NCBI GenBank assembly: GCA_911728455.2
Contig: OU452223.1
Location: 5,726,174 to 5,790,173, forward strand
Length of the DNA stretch: 64,000 nucleotides
Direction of reading: 5' to 3'
Source: Marthasterias glacialis
Taxonomy: Eukaryota; Echinodermata; Asteroidea; Forcipulatida; Asteriidae
The notes beneath the pieces were generated by a model. That model made no database searches. It saw nothing but the letters and a program-made list of their open reading frames with translations, and was not told the origin of the DNA. A program made the position numbers and the translations under genes. Below, piece after piece: positions 54,578 to 64,000 of the stretch. How positions within the stretch are numbered: position 1 is the first letter of the stretch; each line of letters begins with the position of its first letter.

Positions 54578-54794
54578 ATGACAGAGAGCAAGCTGTGCAA
54601 TGGCACCCTCTCGGACTCAGACAAGTCCACCTGCGGACAGGATTTTCAAAGCACCAGTGCACCATGGGAAGGTTTATATGAGACAGTTGTTAATGTGAGC
54701 GAACAGGATGGATTTCATGTAAGCAAAAGTGAGAGCTTTCTTCTAGCAAGGATGCCTTGCTTCGAGGAAGGCTTCAACAACAACAACTCTGGGG
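54578..54794 (+). CDS. candidate alternative first exon of TRAK
   Basis: An ORF from ATG 54578 runs 72 codons and ends GGG G|GTAAGT, a strong donor in phase 1. This matches the phase of TRAK exon 2, so either could join the same exon 3. The peptide (LCNGTLSDSDKSTCGQDFQS, then MPCFEEGFNNNNSG) has no family I recognise. Mammalian TRAK1 is known to use a different N-terminus joined just before LCAERV, which makes the idea reasonable. It remains inference; chance ORF plus donor is the alternative. Confidence 0.42.
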
Positions 54795-54894
54795 GTAAGT
54801 TACAACCATGAACATACACTGAAGGGTGCGTATTGGTTTCATATGCAGGGTTTTTCTTACTTCCAGTTCCAAATAATCATATAGTTATAACATG

Positions 54895-55222
54895 TAATTA
54901 TTATGCACTTTATCAAGCCAGCTAGGCCTCTCAAAGCACCTTGCAGTATTATTACCCCTGTTCATTGGGCCCTAAGCTTTCCTAAAACCATCTCAACTCC
55001 TTCGGGGTATGCAGCACCGGCTGCCAAATCAACGCACAGGCTGCTAATCATTCAAATCAACATCTCTACCCTCACCCATTTACTCTTGGGTGATGAGAAA
55101 CAATTATAGTAAAGTGTCTTACTCAAGGACAGAAGTGTCAGGACCGGGATTCGAACCCACACTCCGGTGACCTAGCCACCGAAACTTATGTTTGATGCGC
55201 TAGACCGCTCGGCCACGACATA
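54895..55222 (-). mobile_element. tRNA-derived SINE (Ser/Leu-like head), minus strand
   Basis: On the minus strand the head reads GTCGTGGCCGAGCGGTCTAG (A box) and GTGTGGGTTCGAATCCCGGT (B box) with a long variable-arm-like middle, as in class II tRNAs. The body has CTTGAGTAAGACACTTTACT and CCCAAGAGTAAATGGGTG, and ends near 54903 with AAGTGCATAATAAT. The TTGAGCAAGACACTTTAC phrase is typical of SINE bodies in aquatic animals. Confidence 0.88.
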
Positions 55223-55229
55223 CCAAGAA

Positions 55230-55970
55230 AAATTTGAATTTTTTGAATTTTTTTTGTATAGTTTATCCTGAATTCTCACTGTTATTTCACTGTTTCCAAG
55301 GCAATAATTGTTATGACATAAAACTATATTTCAGATAACTTTGAGTTGTTACAAATAGTGTGTAGATTATAGGCTTGTGACTATCTAGGATTTGTTTCAA
55401 AACCTCCTTTAGCCTTTGAATTTGATTGCACTCACACTCGACTCTGTGAAAATGATTGTCCGGCTATAATCGGTAATACAATATGAAAGCGTACGTGGTA
55501 TAAAGTAGTAACGCTATAAAGGAAACATGTACTACATCTTCATGTCAGTTTATCAAACACCTGCTGCGGGCCACTCAAAATGGGACTATGGTAGCATATG
55601 AAAGGACATTGACTCTTTGAGGGTCCATGATAAAAGGAAAGAAATTCTTGAATCAAGTGAACATTTCTGATGGAAAATCAGACGGAAATGAAGGATTATC
55701 AGGTGTTTTTTACATAGATTTTTTTGTAGCCATTGTTTAAGAGTACCAGCATTTTATCTACAAACAGCCACCCAGAAGTACATATGGATATAATTCATTC
55801 AGTCAGTCATTTTATTTGGTAAACATTGCTAAAAATACAAAGTGATACTGTACATAAAACAATAAGTGATTTCAAAGCCAAGGATAACCCCAGAAAGCTG
55901 TTGAACAGAACCTGACTTATATCCATCTGGGCCCTTAAAAAGAAAGTACAAGGCAAACAAAAACTACAAC
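55230..55970. other. TRAK intron, noncoding
   Basis: No recognised element; AT-rich. Confidence 0.5.
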
Positions 55971-55977
55971 ATGGTTA

Positions 55978-56225
55978 TTCCATGAAGGTGGGACACAATA
56001 TTGTGACATTTTTCAATATTACGATTGATGTTAGAAAAAAATGTTGATTCTAATTTATGTTTATCAATCATAGCCTTTTATTTGGGTGTTGAAAGTTTTT
56101 TCAAAAAGGTTTCAAATCCTTCCCACACCATCTTACCTGATATTTTTGCTAATATTCTTAAAAAATTCAAGGTAACGATGTAACTGGGGACACCATGCTT
56201 GTAACGTATATTTTTCAATATTATG
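55978..56225 (-). repeat. dispersed repeat, inverted partner of 35335-35575
   Basis: Starts TTCCATGAAGGTGGGACACA and ends near ACACCATGCTTGTAACG. See the partner entry for shared blocks. The short ORF on the minus strand is incidental. Confidence 0.8.
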
Positions 56226-56854
56226 AAAGTAATAAACAAATTTTTATTTCCTCTTTTTGTATTTACAAAAAGAGGAAATGAAAATTGCACAGGAAATAAC
56301 AAAGAATTGTGTTAAAAATTAGACTGAGGAGAGAAATGTTTTGTTTTCACAGCCCTTTTAAATTGACGTTAATGTTAATGGTAAAGATGATTTTAATTTA
56401 ATTGTCCAGAACCGTGGCCCTTAATTAATTAAACTACAACTAAACGCACACCCCTCTCCATGTACTTGATACACACACTTTCAGGGTACCATCTTCAACA
56501 ACACAGGCAGGAGATTTCTCAGTTTTTTTTCTTGATTTCAGGATTTTCTCAAAAATCTTGAGCATTCAAATTTTCTTGAAAGAAGTAAAGCAATCACCAA
56601 ATGGAGAATGAAAAAGTCCACATTGTGTCCACACCTGTAATTTTGTATTTCTGGTGATGCACAGAGTCTGTAAACCTCCTGAATTGTAACATCTGGGAGG
56701 TTCCGGGTCTAGAATAAGGGGGAACCCAGGCCTGCAAGCCATTTTCAGGAATTTTCACAATCAGCAAATCTCATCCCTGACAACAATGTACGCTCTCTGC
56801 TGAACACCACAAATGAAGTTATATTATACACGTACATGTACGTGCTGTTAAAAT

Positions 56855-57056
56855 AAAGGATTCGAACGGCCTCTAGCTGCCGGGCAATCTCTGTAGTCTT
56901 GTTGGTAAGACATCTGCTCTAGAATGGCAAAGGTCATGGGTTCAAATCCCACCCGAGTAATATGCCTGTTTTTTGTGTTTTTCACAGAACTCGGGAAAGT
57001 ACAGAGTATTCGGTGCTTTACACACACTTCGTTGTATGGCTAAAACACAAATAATA
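56855..57056 (+). mobile_element. tRNA-derived SINE, same family as 49375-49590
   Basis: GTAGTCTTGTTGGTAAGACA, then GGGTTCAAATCCCACCCGAG, are the A and B boxes. The tail is AACTCGGGAAAGTACAGAGT, ATTCGGTGCTTTACACACA and AAAACACAAATAATA. Confidence 0.88.
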
Positions 57057-57059
57057 AGC

Positions 57060-57550
57060 TCCTTGTTTCATTTATTAGTATTCATGAAAAGACGCAGTCA
57101 AGTACCTAATGTCATAATAATAATATTTATGTATCATGCATGGAAGTTAATTTGGCCGTGACGTAAGCGGGTGCCTTTCTCAACAGCAGTGTTGATTCCC
57201 AAATCTCGGATGTCCTTCACAGCCCTGGCCATAAGAAGTCCCATATCCTAGTTGACGTAAGACGCTCCAGAGACAAACTACTACACCTCTAGTCAGGAAC
57301 TATTTTTAGTCCTGTGCCCACCGTTAACTGCCGTCTTTAGGGTCTGCTGTAAGTATCCCAGCCTAGAGAAATCATCTTAAAGATGTTTGGCTGATGACTG
57401 AAAAGAAAACAAGATTTTAAATCTGAAATACTTACCGGGATTAAGTTTTTATGTTTATTCTTTTAGAATTTTGTGTTTAAATTGAACCTATTCATCATAT
57501 ATAAAAAGTCTTGAATATCAAGCAATAAACCACAAGGGAAACTGACTGGG
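57060..57550. other. TRAK intron, noncoding
   Basis: No gene or repeat recognised. Confidence 0.5.
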
Positions 57551-57554
57551 TTAA

Positions 57555-57945
57555 TTTTTAAATCATAACGACACTCTACCAACTAAGCTATCCAAGAAAA
57601 GTTGATTGAAGCGGGAATTGAACCTGCGACCGCCGCCTTAATATAACGACACTCTACCAACAGAGCTATCCAAGAAAAATTGATTGGAGCGGGATTTGAA
57701 CTTGCGACCACCGGCTTAGCATACCGATACACTCTACCAACTGAGCTTTCCAAGAAAAATTGATTGGAGCGGGATTTGAACTTGCGACCACCGGCTTAGC
57801 ATACCGATACACTCTACCAACTGAGCTTTCCAAGAAAAATTGATTGGAGCGGGATTTGAACTTGCGACCACCGGCTTAGCATACCGATACACTCTACCAA
57901 CTGAGCTTTCCAAGAAAAATTGACTGGAGCGGGATTTGAACCTCA
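57555..57945 (-). repeat. tandem array of tRNA-like units, 80-bp period, minus strand
   Basis: About five units. On the minus strand each reads GCTCAGTTGGTAGAGTGTAT (A box), a CGGTATGCTAAGCCG arm with a GCT-like loop, and AAGTTCAAATCCCGCTCC or CAGGTTCAATTCCCGC (B box). Spacing between the last four is exactly 80 bp; the first is 78. The central units are identical, the outer ones diverged. Acceptor stems pair partially (TTGG...CCAA). Likely tandemly amplified tRNA-derived heads; whether any unit is a working tRNA is doubtful. Confidence 0.88.
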
Positions 57946-58190
57946 ACAACAAAGACAGCCTTCTGGGCCAATTTCAAGAGATTTGATTTTAATTCTAATG
58001 AACTTAACTCGGTGTAGCGTGGCTACTTATCCTTGAGTATGCTAATGCTATTGACAACATATACATAAGGGATTGTAAGGTAATTCTTGGTAGCAATATC
58101 AAGTCATATAATGAGGAACTTCATATCTGTTAAACGATTAGTTGGTGGAAAATTTGCACATTATCTATCGGACAATGTGCAAAGGCTTTT

Positions 58191-58221
58191 AGCGAATTTC
58201 AGACATTGTCTGAAATTCGCT
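58191..58221. repeat. perfect 14-bp hairpin
   Basis: AGCGAATTTCAGAC and GTCTGAAATTCGCT with a 3-base loop, flanked by TTTT/AAAA, extending the pairing to about 17 bp. Confidence 0.9.
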
Positions 58222-58770
58222 GAAAACCTTTGTAGTAATATGCGTATTAACTCTCTTTTGCCAGCTCTCTCGTGCAATGGGCCATGCCTAAAAGATAGCA
58301 ATTAGATTTCAAAACCATACTTAAACATCGTTTTAAAAATAGCCCAAAGCCATTTTTTATCGACATTTTAAACAAAGAACCTCCCCTTTGTCCTTGTTAT
58401 CTTAGTTTGATTTAAGTTTATATTTTCAATGCATATTGATGCATTGCTGCTTTGTATGGGTACTTTCACATTTTGATATTTTGTCTGGTAATATGTAACA
58501 TATATGCAATTTGGCTGCGAGATGTATGAATAAAAGTTGATTCAGTTTAAAATTAATTCAGTGCTGCCTCACACGGATGTTGTTTATGCATATAAACATG
58601 GACACACTTGCAGAAACGTGTATGTACAAATGTACACGCATTTAAATTTGTAAAGTACAGTGGTCTTGTATGACACTAAACAAATTGTACATGTAAAGTA
58701 AAAGATACATTGTGGGCAGCTTTGTGAGTTGAAAGACCATATTTGGCATTTTTTACATCTTCAAAGTGTT

Positions 58771-58945
58771 AATGGGTGACTTTTGAGATGCTGGCAGAGT
58801 GGCGGCAGCAGACACAACGGTCCTTTTTGACAGTTCTGAGCATGCGAGCAGTGCTCAGTGTTGCGCGCGAGGTACTGAGCATGCGCTCTCGTAGTGAGAA
58901 ATCTGTGAAAAAGGACCGTCAAAAAGTATCCTATTACACATAAGA
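58771..58945. mobile_element. foldback MITE, AATGGG family, copy 4
   Basis: AATGGGTGACTTTTGAGATG, GTGGCGGCAGCAGAC and CGGTCCTTTTTGACAG lead into a loop with two TGAGCATGCG words. The return arm has GAAAAAGGACCGTCAAAAAG. The outer part of the right arm is missing or diverged. The left arm closely matches 11824-11870. Confidence 0.8.
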
Positions 58946-59332
58946 TTTTCAAGATATGTGAGCCCCTGAATGAACATGTCTGTATTTCAGTGCAGTTTTC
59001 ACAGAGTTACATAAAAATAGCCGTTTTTGTCCTCAATTTATGTTGTCCTAGGAGCATGTACCCCTTTAAATGCTTTAAGTTGAATGGGGAAGGAGGAGAC
59101 ACAAGGCACATCTTCACGTGAGCCCGCTATGATTTAATTACAACTCCATTAGCCTCCTATAGTCTATAATCTCCCAAGTGTTTCTCTGTTTTGAGGTTAA
59201 TCATGCCCTGGTTCAGTCACCGTCCTTGCAGCTTGTTTGTCGACTCTGAAATGACAAATCTGATTTAAAATCGAAGAGGAAGGATCAAGCGTGGGAAGTT
59301 AGATAAAGCCAACACTTCTAAAATTTATTTAT

Positions 59333-59385
59333 GTAGCCTTTGAGAAAGACTCTGCTCGGGTCGAAACGTGAGGCCATTAAAGATT
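59333..59385 (+). repeat. dispersed repeat motif, copy 2 (partner 8809-8870)
   Basis: AGCCTTTGAGAAAGACTCTG, then CTCGGGTCGAAACGTGAGGC. Confidence 0.65.
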
Positions 59386-59599
59386 TTTGGAACATTTATA
59401 ATACTATACAAACAATTTCTCTCCAATGTCTTTGATTCGTGTGATTAGGTTCTGTTATATTCTCTTGTAAGCTTGTTCAGCACAAACAACAAAGTATGAA
59501 TGAATTTCTGCTCACAGTGTTTAATATGCGAATACATTTGTTTTTACATAATTAACAGTTTTTCTGAATGTGTTTCACGTGCTCTATTTAAATACAAAC

Positions 59600-59955
59600 T
59601 CAAGTTGTTTTTAATTCATAAGTCTCCATAGTAAACCCTTTCTCATACTTTTCCTTTGATTGTATTTTTCTCATTCGTGACTAGTTATTTGACTGTCTCG
59701 TTGATTCCTGTCAAGCTTAGTGACATGAATTCACTGTTGTTTATTGTGGTCTGTTATATGTAACTAAAGGTTTGTCGTGTTTTATTTTGTTTTGGGTTTT
59801 TTTTTTTTTAGCTGTAGTATTGTATTTGTATACAGGCTGTTCCTTTGACAAGCTTTGCTTTTTTGGAACGTGCCTCCACAACATTATTTACATCTCTGTA
59901 TCTTCTATTGATGCTGATGTTATGTGAAAATAAACGTTACTTGAATTGAATTGAA
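59600..59955 (+). mobile_element. LINE 3' untranslated tail
   Basis: T-rich sequence ending GTGAAAATAAACGTTACTTG and a short GAATT microsatellite (TTGAATTGAATTGAA). This ending is common for 5'-truncated LINE copies. No coding part is left, so the family is uncertain. Confidence 0.5.
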
Positions 59956-60438
59956 GTAAATTGTGGGAAGTAAAACAAGCTAGGACAAAAAAAACCTGAT
60001 TCTACAGTCGTGCTTGGCAAGGCAATATATCGGCTCCCAAGACGGCAAGTTTATTGATTGTCCAGATCATAACATGTCAATATTTCCTAACTTAATTCTA
60101 TAATCTGTACATAGTTTTTAAAAATCTCAAATGCTTTCACTTTAAAGATTTACAATGTTAAAATGAAATAGTAGTTTAGTAAATTATAAAGAGGCATTCT
60201 GTCTATTGTGAAGGGACAGGTATCCATGAGAAAAGTGGTTCAAATATCCAGGAAGAAAAGAAATTTGATTTACTGTAAAAATTAATAAAAATGCATCCTT
60301 TTTTGTCTCATAAGTAACGCTTCATATTGGTTTTTCAAATTAAAGTGAATTATTATTATTATTATTTGTTTTGCCCTTACACCGATGTGTGTTAACCACT
60401 ATACATGTATTTTTCCGAGTCCTGTGAAAAAATAAAGA

Positions 60439-60610
60439 ATGGCGGGGGTCGTGGGTTCGAATCTCACCCGAGGAATATGCCCATGGATTTTTTTCGCAGG
60501 ACTCGGGGAAAGTACATGTACATGTACTCTGTATACACTGTTTAACACACGTCGGTCTATGGGCAAAAAACACAAATAATATTCTTTATCCCTGATGCAA
60601 AAATTAACAG
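60439..60610 (+). mobile_element. SINE copy (same family as 49.4 and 56.9 kb), A-box part lost
   Basis: AATGGCGGGGGTCGTGGGTT, then CGAATCTCACCCGAG, keeps the B box. The tail is GACTCGGGGAAAGTACATG, TTAACACACGTCGG and TATTCTTTATCCCTGATGCA. Upstream at 60414 a short inverse piece (CCGAGTCCTGTGAAAAA) replaces the 5' head, a sign of rearrangement. Confidence 0.85.
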
Positions 60611-60659
60611 CTGTTGTAAGAAGAATGAGTACAGTGTACATGTGTGTTAACACGTTGAC

Positions 60660-60728
60660 TGCCAACTACGAGTATACTCGTACTAACAGGTGTTCCACTT
60701 GCTGCCACTACGAGTATACTCGTAGAGA
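60660..60728. repeat. two perfect palindromes, TACGAGTATACTCGTA
   Basis: The 16-bp palindrome at 60667-60682 and an 18-bp version (CTACGAGTATACTCGTAG) at 60708-60725 are separated by 25 bp. Each is flanked by TGCCA(A/C). They are probably part of a dispersed repeat. Confidence 0.9.
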
Positions 60729-61199
60729 ATAAAAGGTCTTTGCATTGTAAATAAAATACACTGGCATCACTGAGGGCGCAACAAATACACTGCTGGCAGT
60801 GGTGGTGAGGACATGCTTCTATAAAAGGTTTATATTCAAATTATTTAAGTTAGTACCTATTCAGTATGCGCGCATGCACATAACGCTTGGCAAATGGGAA
60901 TGCCATGTGAAATTATGCATGGCAGTTAAGGTGTTAATGAAAAATGCATCATATAAATGTACATCACGTATACATGTATGTACAGTATCTACATGTGTGT
61001 AAAATGTAATTGTTTACAGGTATATGTACATGTACTCTGTAACCTTGTACATGACATAACACATGTAGATAACTTTTTAAATTTCCTACTGCTACTCAAT
61101 TCAATGAAGGAAATAAGTGATTCAACCATAAAAAAAAAACAGAAGGAAAAAACAACAACAATTAGTTTGACTGCATAACAGACCAGTTAATTACTACCA

Positions 61200-63540
61200 G
61201 GCTTTTATTAATGCAATTTACATACATGTATACATTGTAGGTTTAGGCCATGGTGCACACTTTTTGCCTGTTGCCACTGGTCCCCTTCATACAAATATGG
61301 GTGCACCACACTAAATAGGCTCCCATAGTAACCAATGCTAAATGCTAAATATTCAAAAATACTCAAAAAATACTTAAAAGTCTCTCGGCCTCTAGAAAAC
61401 AAATCGAATATATTTTCTGACAACTGAACTTCATTTTTCTTTTCAATTTTTAGTAGGTTAGCCGTTGAGAATTTTTGCTAGGCTGACCCAAAATAAAAAT
61501 ACCCCTGAATGAGTAAACTGGCCAGAGTTCATCTTGGAAAAATGACCCTACACTGTTAAGCAAAATAGGGCCATTTTTAGAGGGCCAGTCTACACAAAAT
61601 GCTCCAGGATGAAAGTTAACAACCACAGGGGCACAATGTTGGACCATTTTTTAACAATCCATAAAAGCAGGGACCTTCAAATCTTTGATTTACAGAAAAA
61701 GTTGTGGGTTTACATTTTATTAACGAGACTCAGCGCATGGATTTCTCTCTATTAAGTGTAGTGCACCTATATGCTATTTTTTGAGACAATCAAACTCCCT
61801 CTTCAGGTGACCCTGCAGGTGACCCTGCACCCGACCCTATCCTAATTTAAACACATTACGTCTACCAGGTCTTACCTTACTGTCTGACATCATTCAGGCA
61901 GCTGTTAATTAGCATTGAATTAAAAACTCCCAAATGACTCAGAATCATGTGTTCACATTATGGAGGACGATGATCTGGTGACCTGGTGATGAAAGACCCA
62001 CACTGCCTGACTTCATCATTCACATGATGCCATTATTCTTTGTTATCCACCCCCCTAAACATTTTGATTTAATCGCCAAAGCTCTATCACACACACACAT
62101 ATTTTTAAGGCTTTTTTCTTCTGATGGTGAGGCTGGCGATTGTAAAAAAAAGTGTTTAAAATAAGACTGATATTTTTGTGTGTGATGCGTTTGTGTTAAT
62201 TGTGTTGTGAGCGCAGGACTTGCCCGGCTTCTCTGCCCGCAGAGGAACTCATCTTGATATCAGACACCTAATCCAGGACTCCGTTTGTTGATTGAAGAGG
62301 ATTTACCGCAGGATATTTACTCAAAATACTGCTTAAATGTGTCTGGATATTGCATTATGGATGTGAGAGGTGGTTTGCTCATACAGTAGTAAGGGGGCTG
62401 ACTACATTCATGTTAAAAATGGTCTGTGTTTTTAACCACTTCATTTTCTTGTGTTTGATTGATTCATATTTACATTTCATGGATCTGGGAGTCAGCAGCA
62501 GGAGATGAAAGTATTTTGACTCTCGACATCAAAATAAAGATCACGTCTTTGTTTGAATTCTTCAATTTTAGTTCCAGTTTAAAGATTGAAACCAAGCCTC
62601 CAAATAGAGCCTTTAAGAAAGTCTGGATTGAAACGCTAGCTACTCGGCCAGTAGACTTCCATGTAAAATTGATTAGCCGTATCGTTGAGGGAAAATGCCC
62701 GCGGGTCGCCCAGCATTGTGGTACCACGACGGCTCCTTGAACGTGTGTTTCGTGAGGAAGGGGGTGCTTGAAATATAAAACCCTGATGAACTTATTGTCT
62801 GGAGTGATGTTTGGCTGCCAGGGAGAGGACCAGCTAAACCCCTCGGGGGATTCCCAGGAACTCTAGTGATTCATATCTATGCACGAACCACCTTTTTCGT
62901 TAGCAGAGGGTCGTGAAAACGTAGCGTTTTGATCAAATTGGCAAATTGCCAGGTCAACGCCAGGGAAGTGCGCAGAGTCTGACGCACTTTAAGTACGCTG
63001 CGTACCAAGTCTCGGGAGTAGAACTCCTAGTCGGACTGGATGAATCAGAGGCAGAGTTTCCTGTTTATAGCCTGTCAAGAGAAACAGTTTCCATATTGCG
63101 CCTGAGAAGGGCAGTTGGAAAGGTCATGTCTTCCTCTTAATAACTTGGAGGTGATTTCGGTCCGTTTTCTTGAGCTTGGCTCCTTAGGGCGCGTCTCTGG
63201 GATTGTTTCATCTCCATATTTGTTTCGTTGAAATGACGAAATGATGAGCAGAAATGACGAATGCTGAAATGTGCCATCTCTAACATAAATCCCTACAGCT
63301 ATTAACGTCTCGTTTTGGAAGTAGATAACTCTATGCTCCATTGGACAGACTTCTTTTTAAGATGCTTGTGGAGAAATGTGGGAATCAAATGAGCTCATCT
63401 CTGTGCATGGAGACAAAGGCAGACAGAGTGAGAGGGGCTATTCTTCTGTCGTACATGTAGAGTGTAGGGTTCAACGTTTCTGGTGAACAGGTTTTTCAGA
63501 AATCTCAGATTCTCATTCAGATCAACACAGTTGGGATTCC
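61200..63540. other. noncoding, possible upstream region of the 63544 exon
   Basis: No conserved coding sequence was identified. ORFs at 62459-62740 and 62946-63140 look incidental. 63150-63540 could be 5' UTR of the candidate exon. Confidence 0.4.
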
Positions 63541-63543
63541 AAG

Positions 63544-63595
63544 ATGGGGTATGAGGAGATAGAAGATTGGACCCATCTGATGGTCAACATGAAAG
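63544..63595 (+). CDS. candidate second alternative first exon of TRAK
   Basis: CCAAGATGG is a good start context. The 17 codons MGYEEIEDWTHLMVNMK plus one base end at AAAG|GTAAGA, again phase 1. The short acidic start is compatible with a short TRAK isoform, but a peptide this small is weak evidence. It could also belong to another gene beginning here. Confidence 0.35.
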
Positions 63596-64000
63596 GTAAG
63601 AGTTGATCATTTTAGGTTTGGGTTGTAAAACGTTTGAACCGTCTTCGTCTGCAGATGTTGAAAGGAATTACAGATGTCTTGAGTCACCTTAAAATTCTAA
63701 CCATGTATGTTTGATTCTCGAATGACTTTTACACTCGACCTAATACATTTTCTCTCTGTTTTTTTTCCCGTATTTTTTTTTTTTTAACCTGGAAAACTTT
63801 CACAAGTCTGTTGTAAGTTTTTAATATCGCAAGAATCAAAACAGTGGCATTAGGCTGTTCTGTGTGTGTGTGGTGTTTTGTTTTTTCTGTTTTGTTTATT
63901 CACAAACACTTCTTGACCTGCATAGATTGTTCTGGTTCAAATGGACCCATGACCAAAGTCAGCCTTGATAAACTACTTGGCCTAAACTAGAAAATGTCAA

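Noticed and set aside
57555-57945. Functional tRNA gene cluster
   Set aside because: A and B boxes are good, but stems are imperfect and the anticodon arm is doubtful, so I call it tRNA-derived repeat.
62459-63140. ORFs upstream of the 63544 exon as coding exons
   Set aside because: No domain or splice-site support; they could at most be 5' UTR.

Overview
This is animal nuclear DNA: intron-rich, AT-rich, very low coding density, with spliced genes, non-LTR retrotransposon tails, tRNA-derived SINEs, many miniature inverted-repeat elements and a TTAGGG-type interstitial telomere block. The gene families (cathepsin D, primase large subunit, TRAK/Milton), the telomere type and the dense foldback elements suggest a marine invertebrate, perhaps a deuterostome such as an echinoderm. 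The species call is inference only.

Protein-coding content is three loci. (1) 7779-10024, + strand: the last three exons of a cathepsin D-like aspartic protease. It lacks the second catalytic Asp motif and carries other lesions, so it is probably a pseudogene. (2) 25095-29828, - strand: an apparently intact four-exon gene for a divergent DNA primase large subunit (PRIM2-like, 752 residues). All four iron-sulfur cysteines are kept; it has an extra Cys/His-rich insertion and a long Ser-rich tail. (3) From 38418 onward, + strand: the first two coding exons of a TRAK/Milton kinesin adaptor. Its next intron runs past the window end (over 24 kb) and holds two candidate alternative first exons (54578-54794 and 63544-63595), both ending in the same splice phase.

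Layout. 1-5100: noncoding with a LINE tail, a 38-bp minisatellite and inverted-repeat elements. 5131-6326: composite telomeric repeat. 6.6-13.4 kb: mobile repeats and the cathepsin remnant. 13.4-22.5 kb: noncoding, dominated by a 4.4-kb G-rich satellite with a 904-bp higher-order period, crossed by a possible minus-strand noncoding transcript. 23-24.6 kb: LINE 3' end with duplicated hairpins, then an inverted-repeat element. 25-29.8 kb: PRIM2-like gene, two introns carrying one MITE family. 30-38 kb: repeats, including a TTAA-flanked piggyBac-type MITE and a large foldback. 38.4 kb to the end: TRAK and its repeat-filled introns, with a nested transposon with a 9-bp target duplication, a CR1/L2-like LINE end, long perfect hairpins, a duplicated satellite/module block at 43.4-47.5 kb and several SINE families.

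The three genes do not form an operon or visible pathway. Most structure here is transposon biology. The most unusual items are the divergent primase, the 904-bp satellite unit, the recurring AATGGG-ended foldback family and the candidate alternative TRAK promoters.
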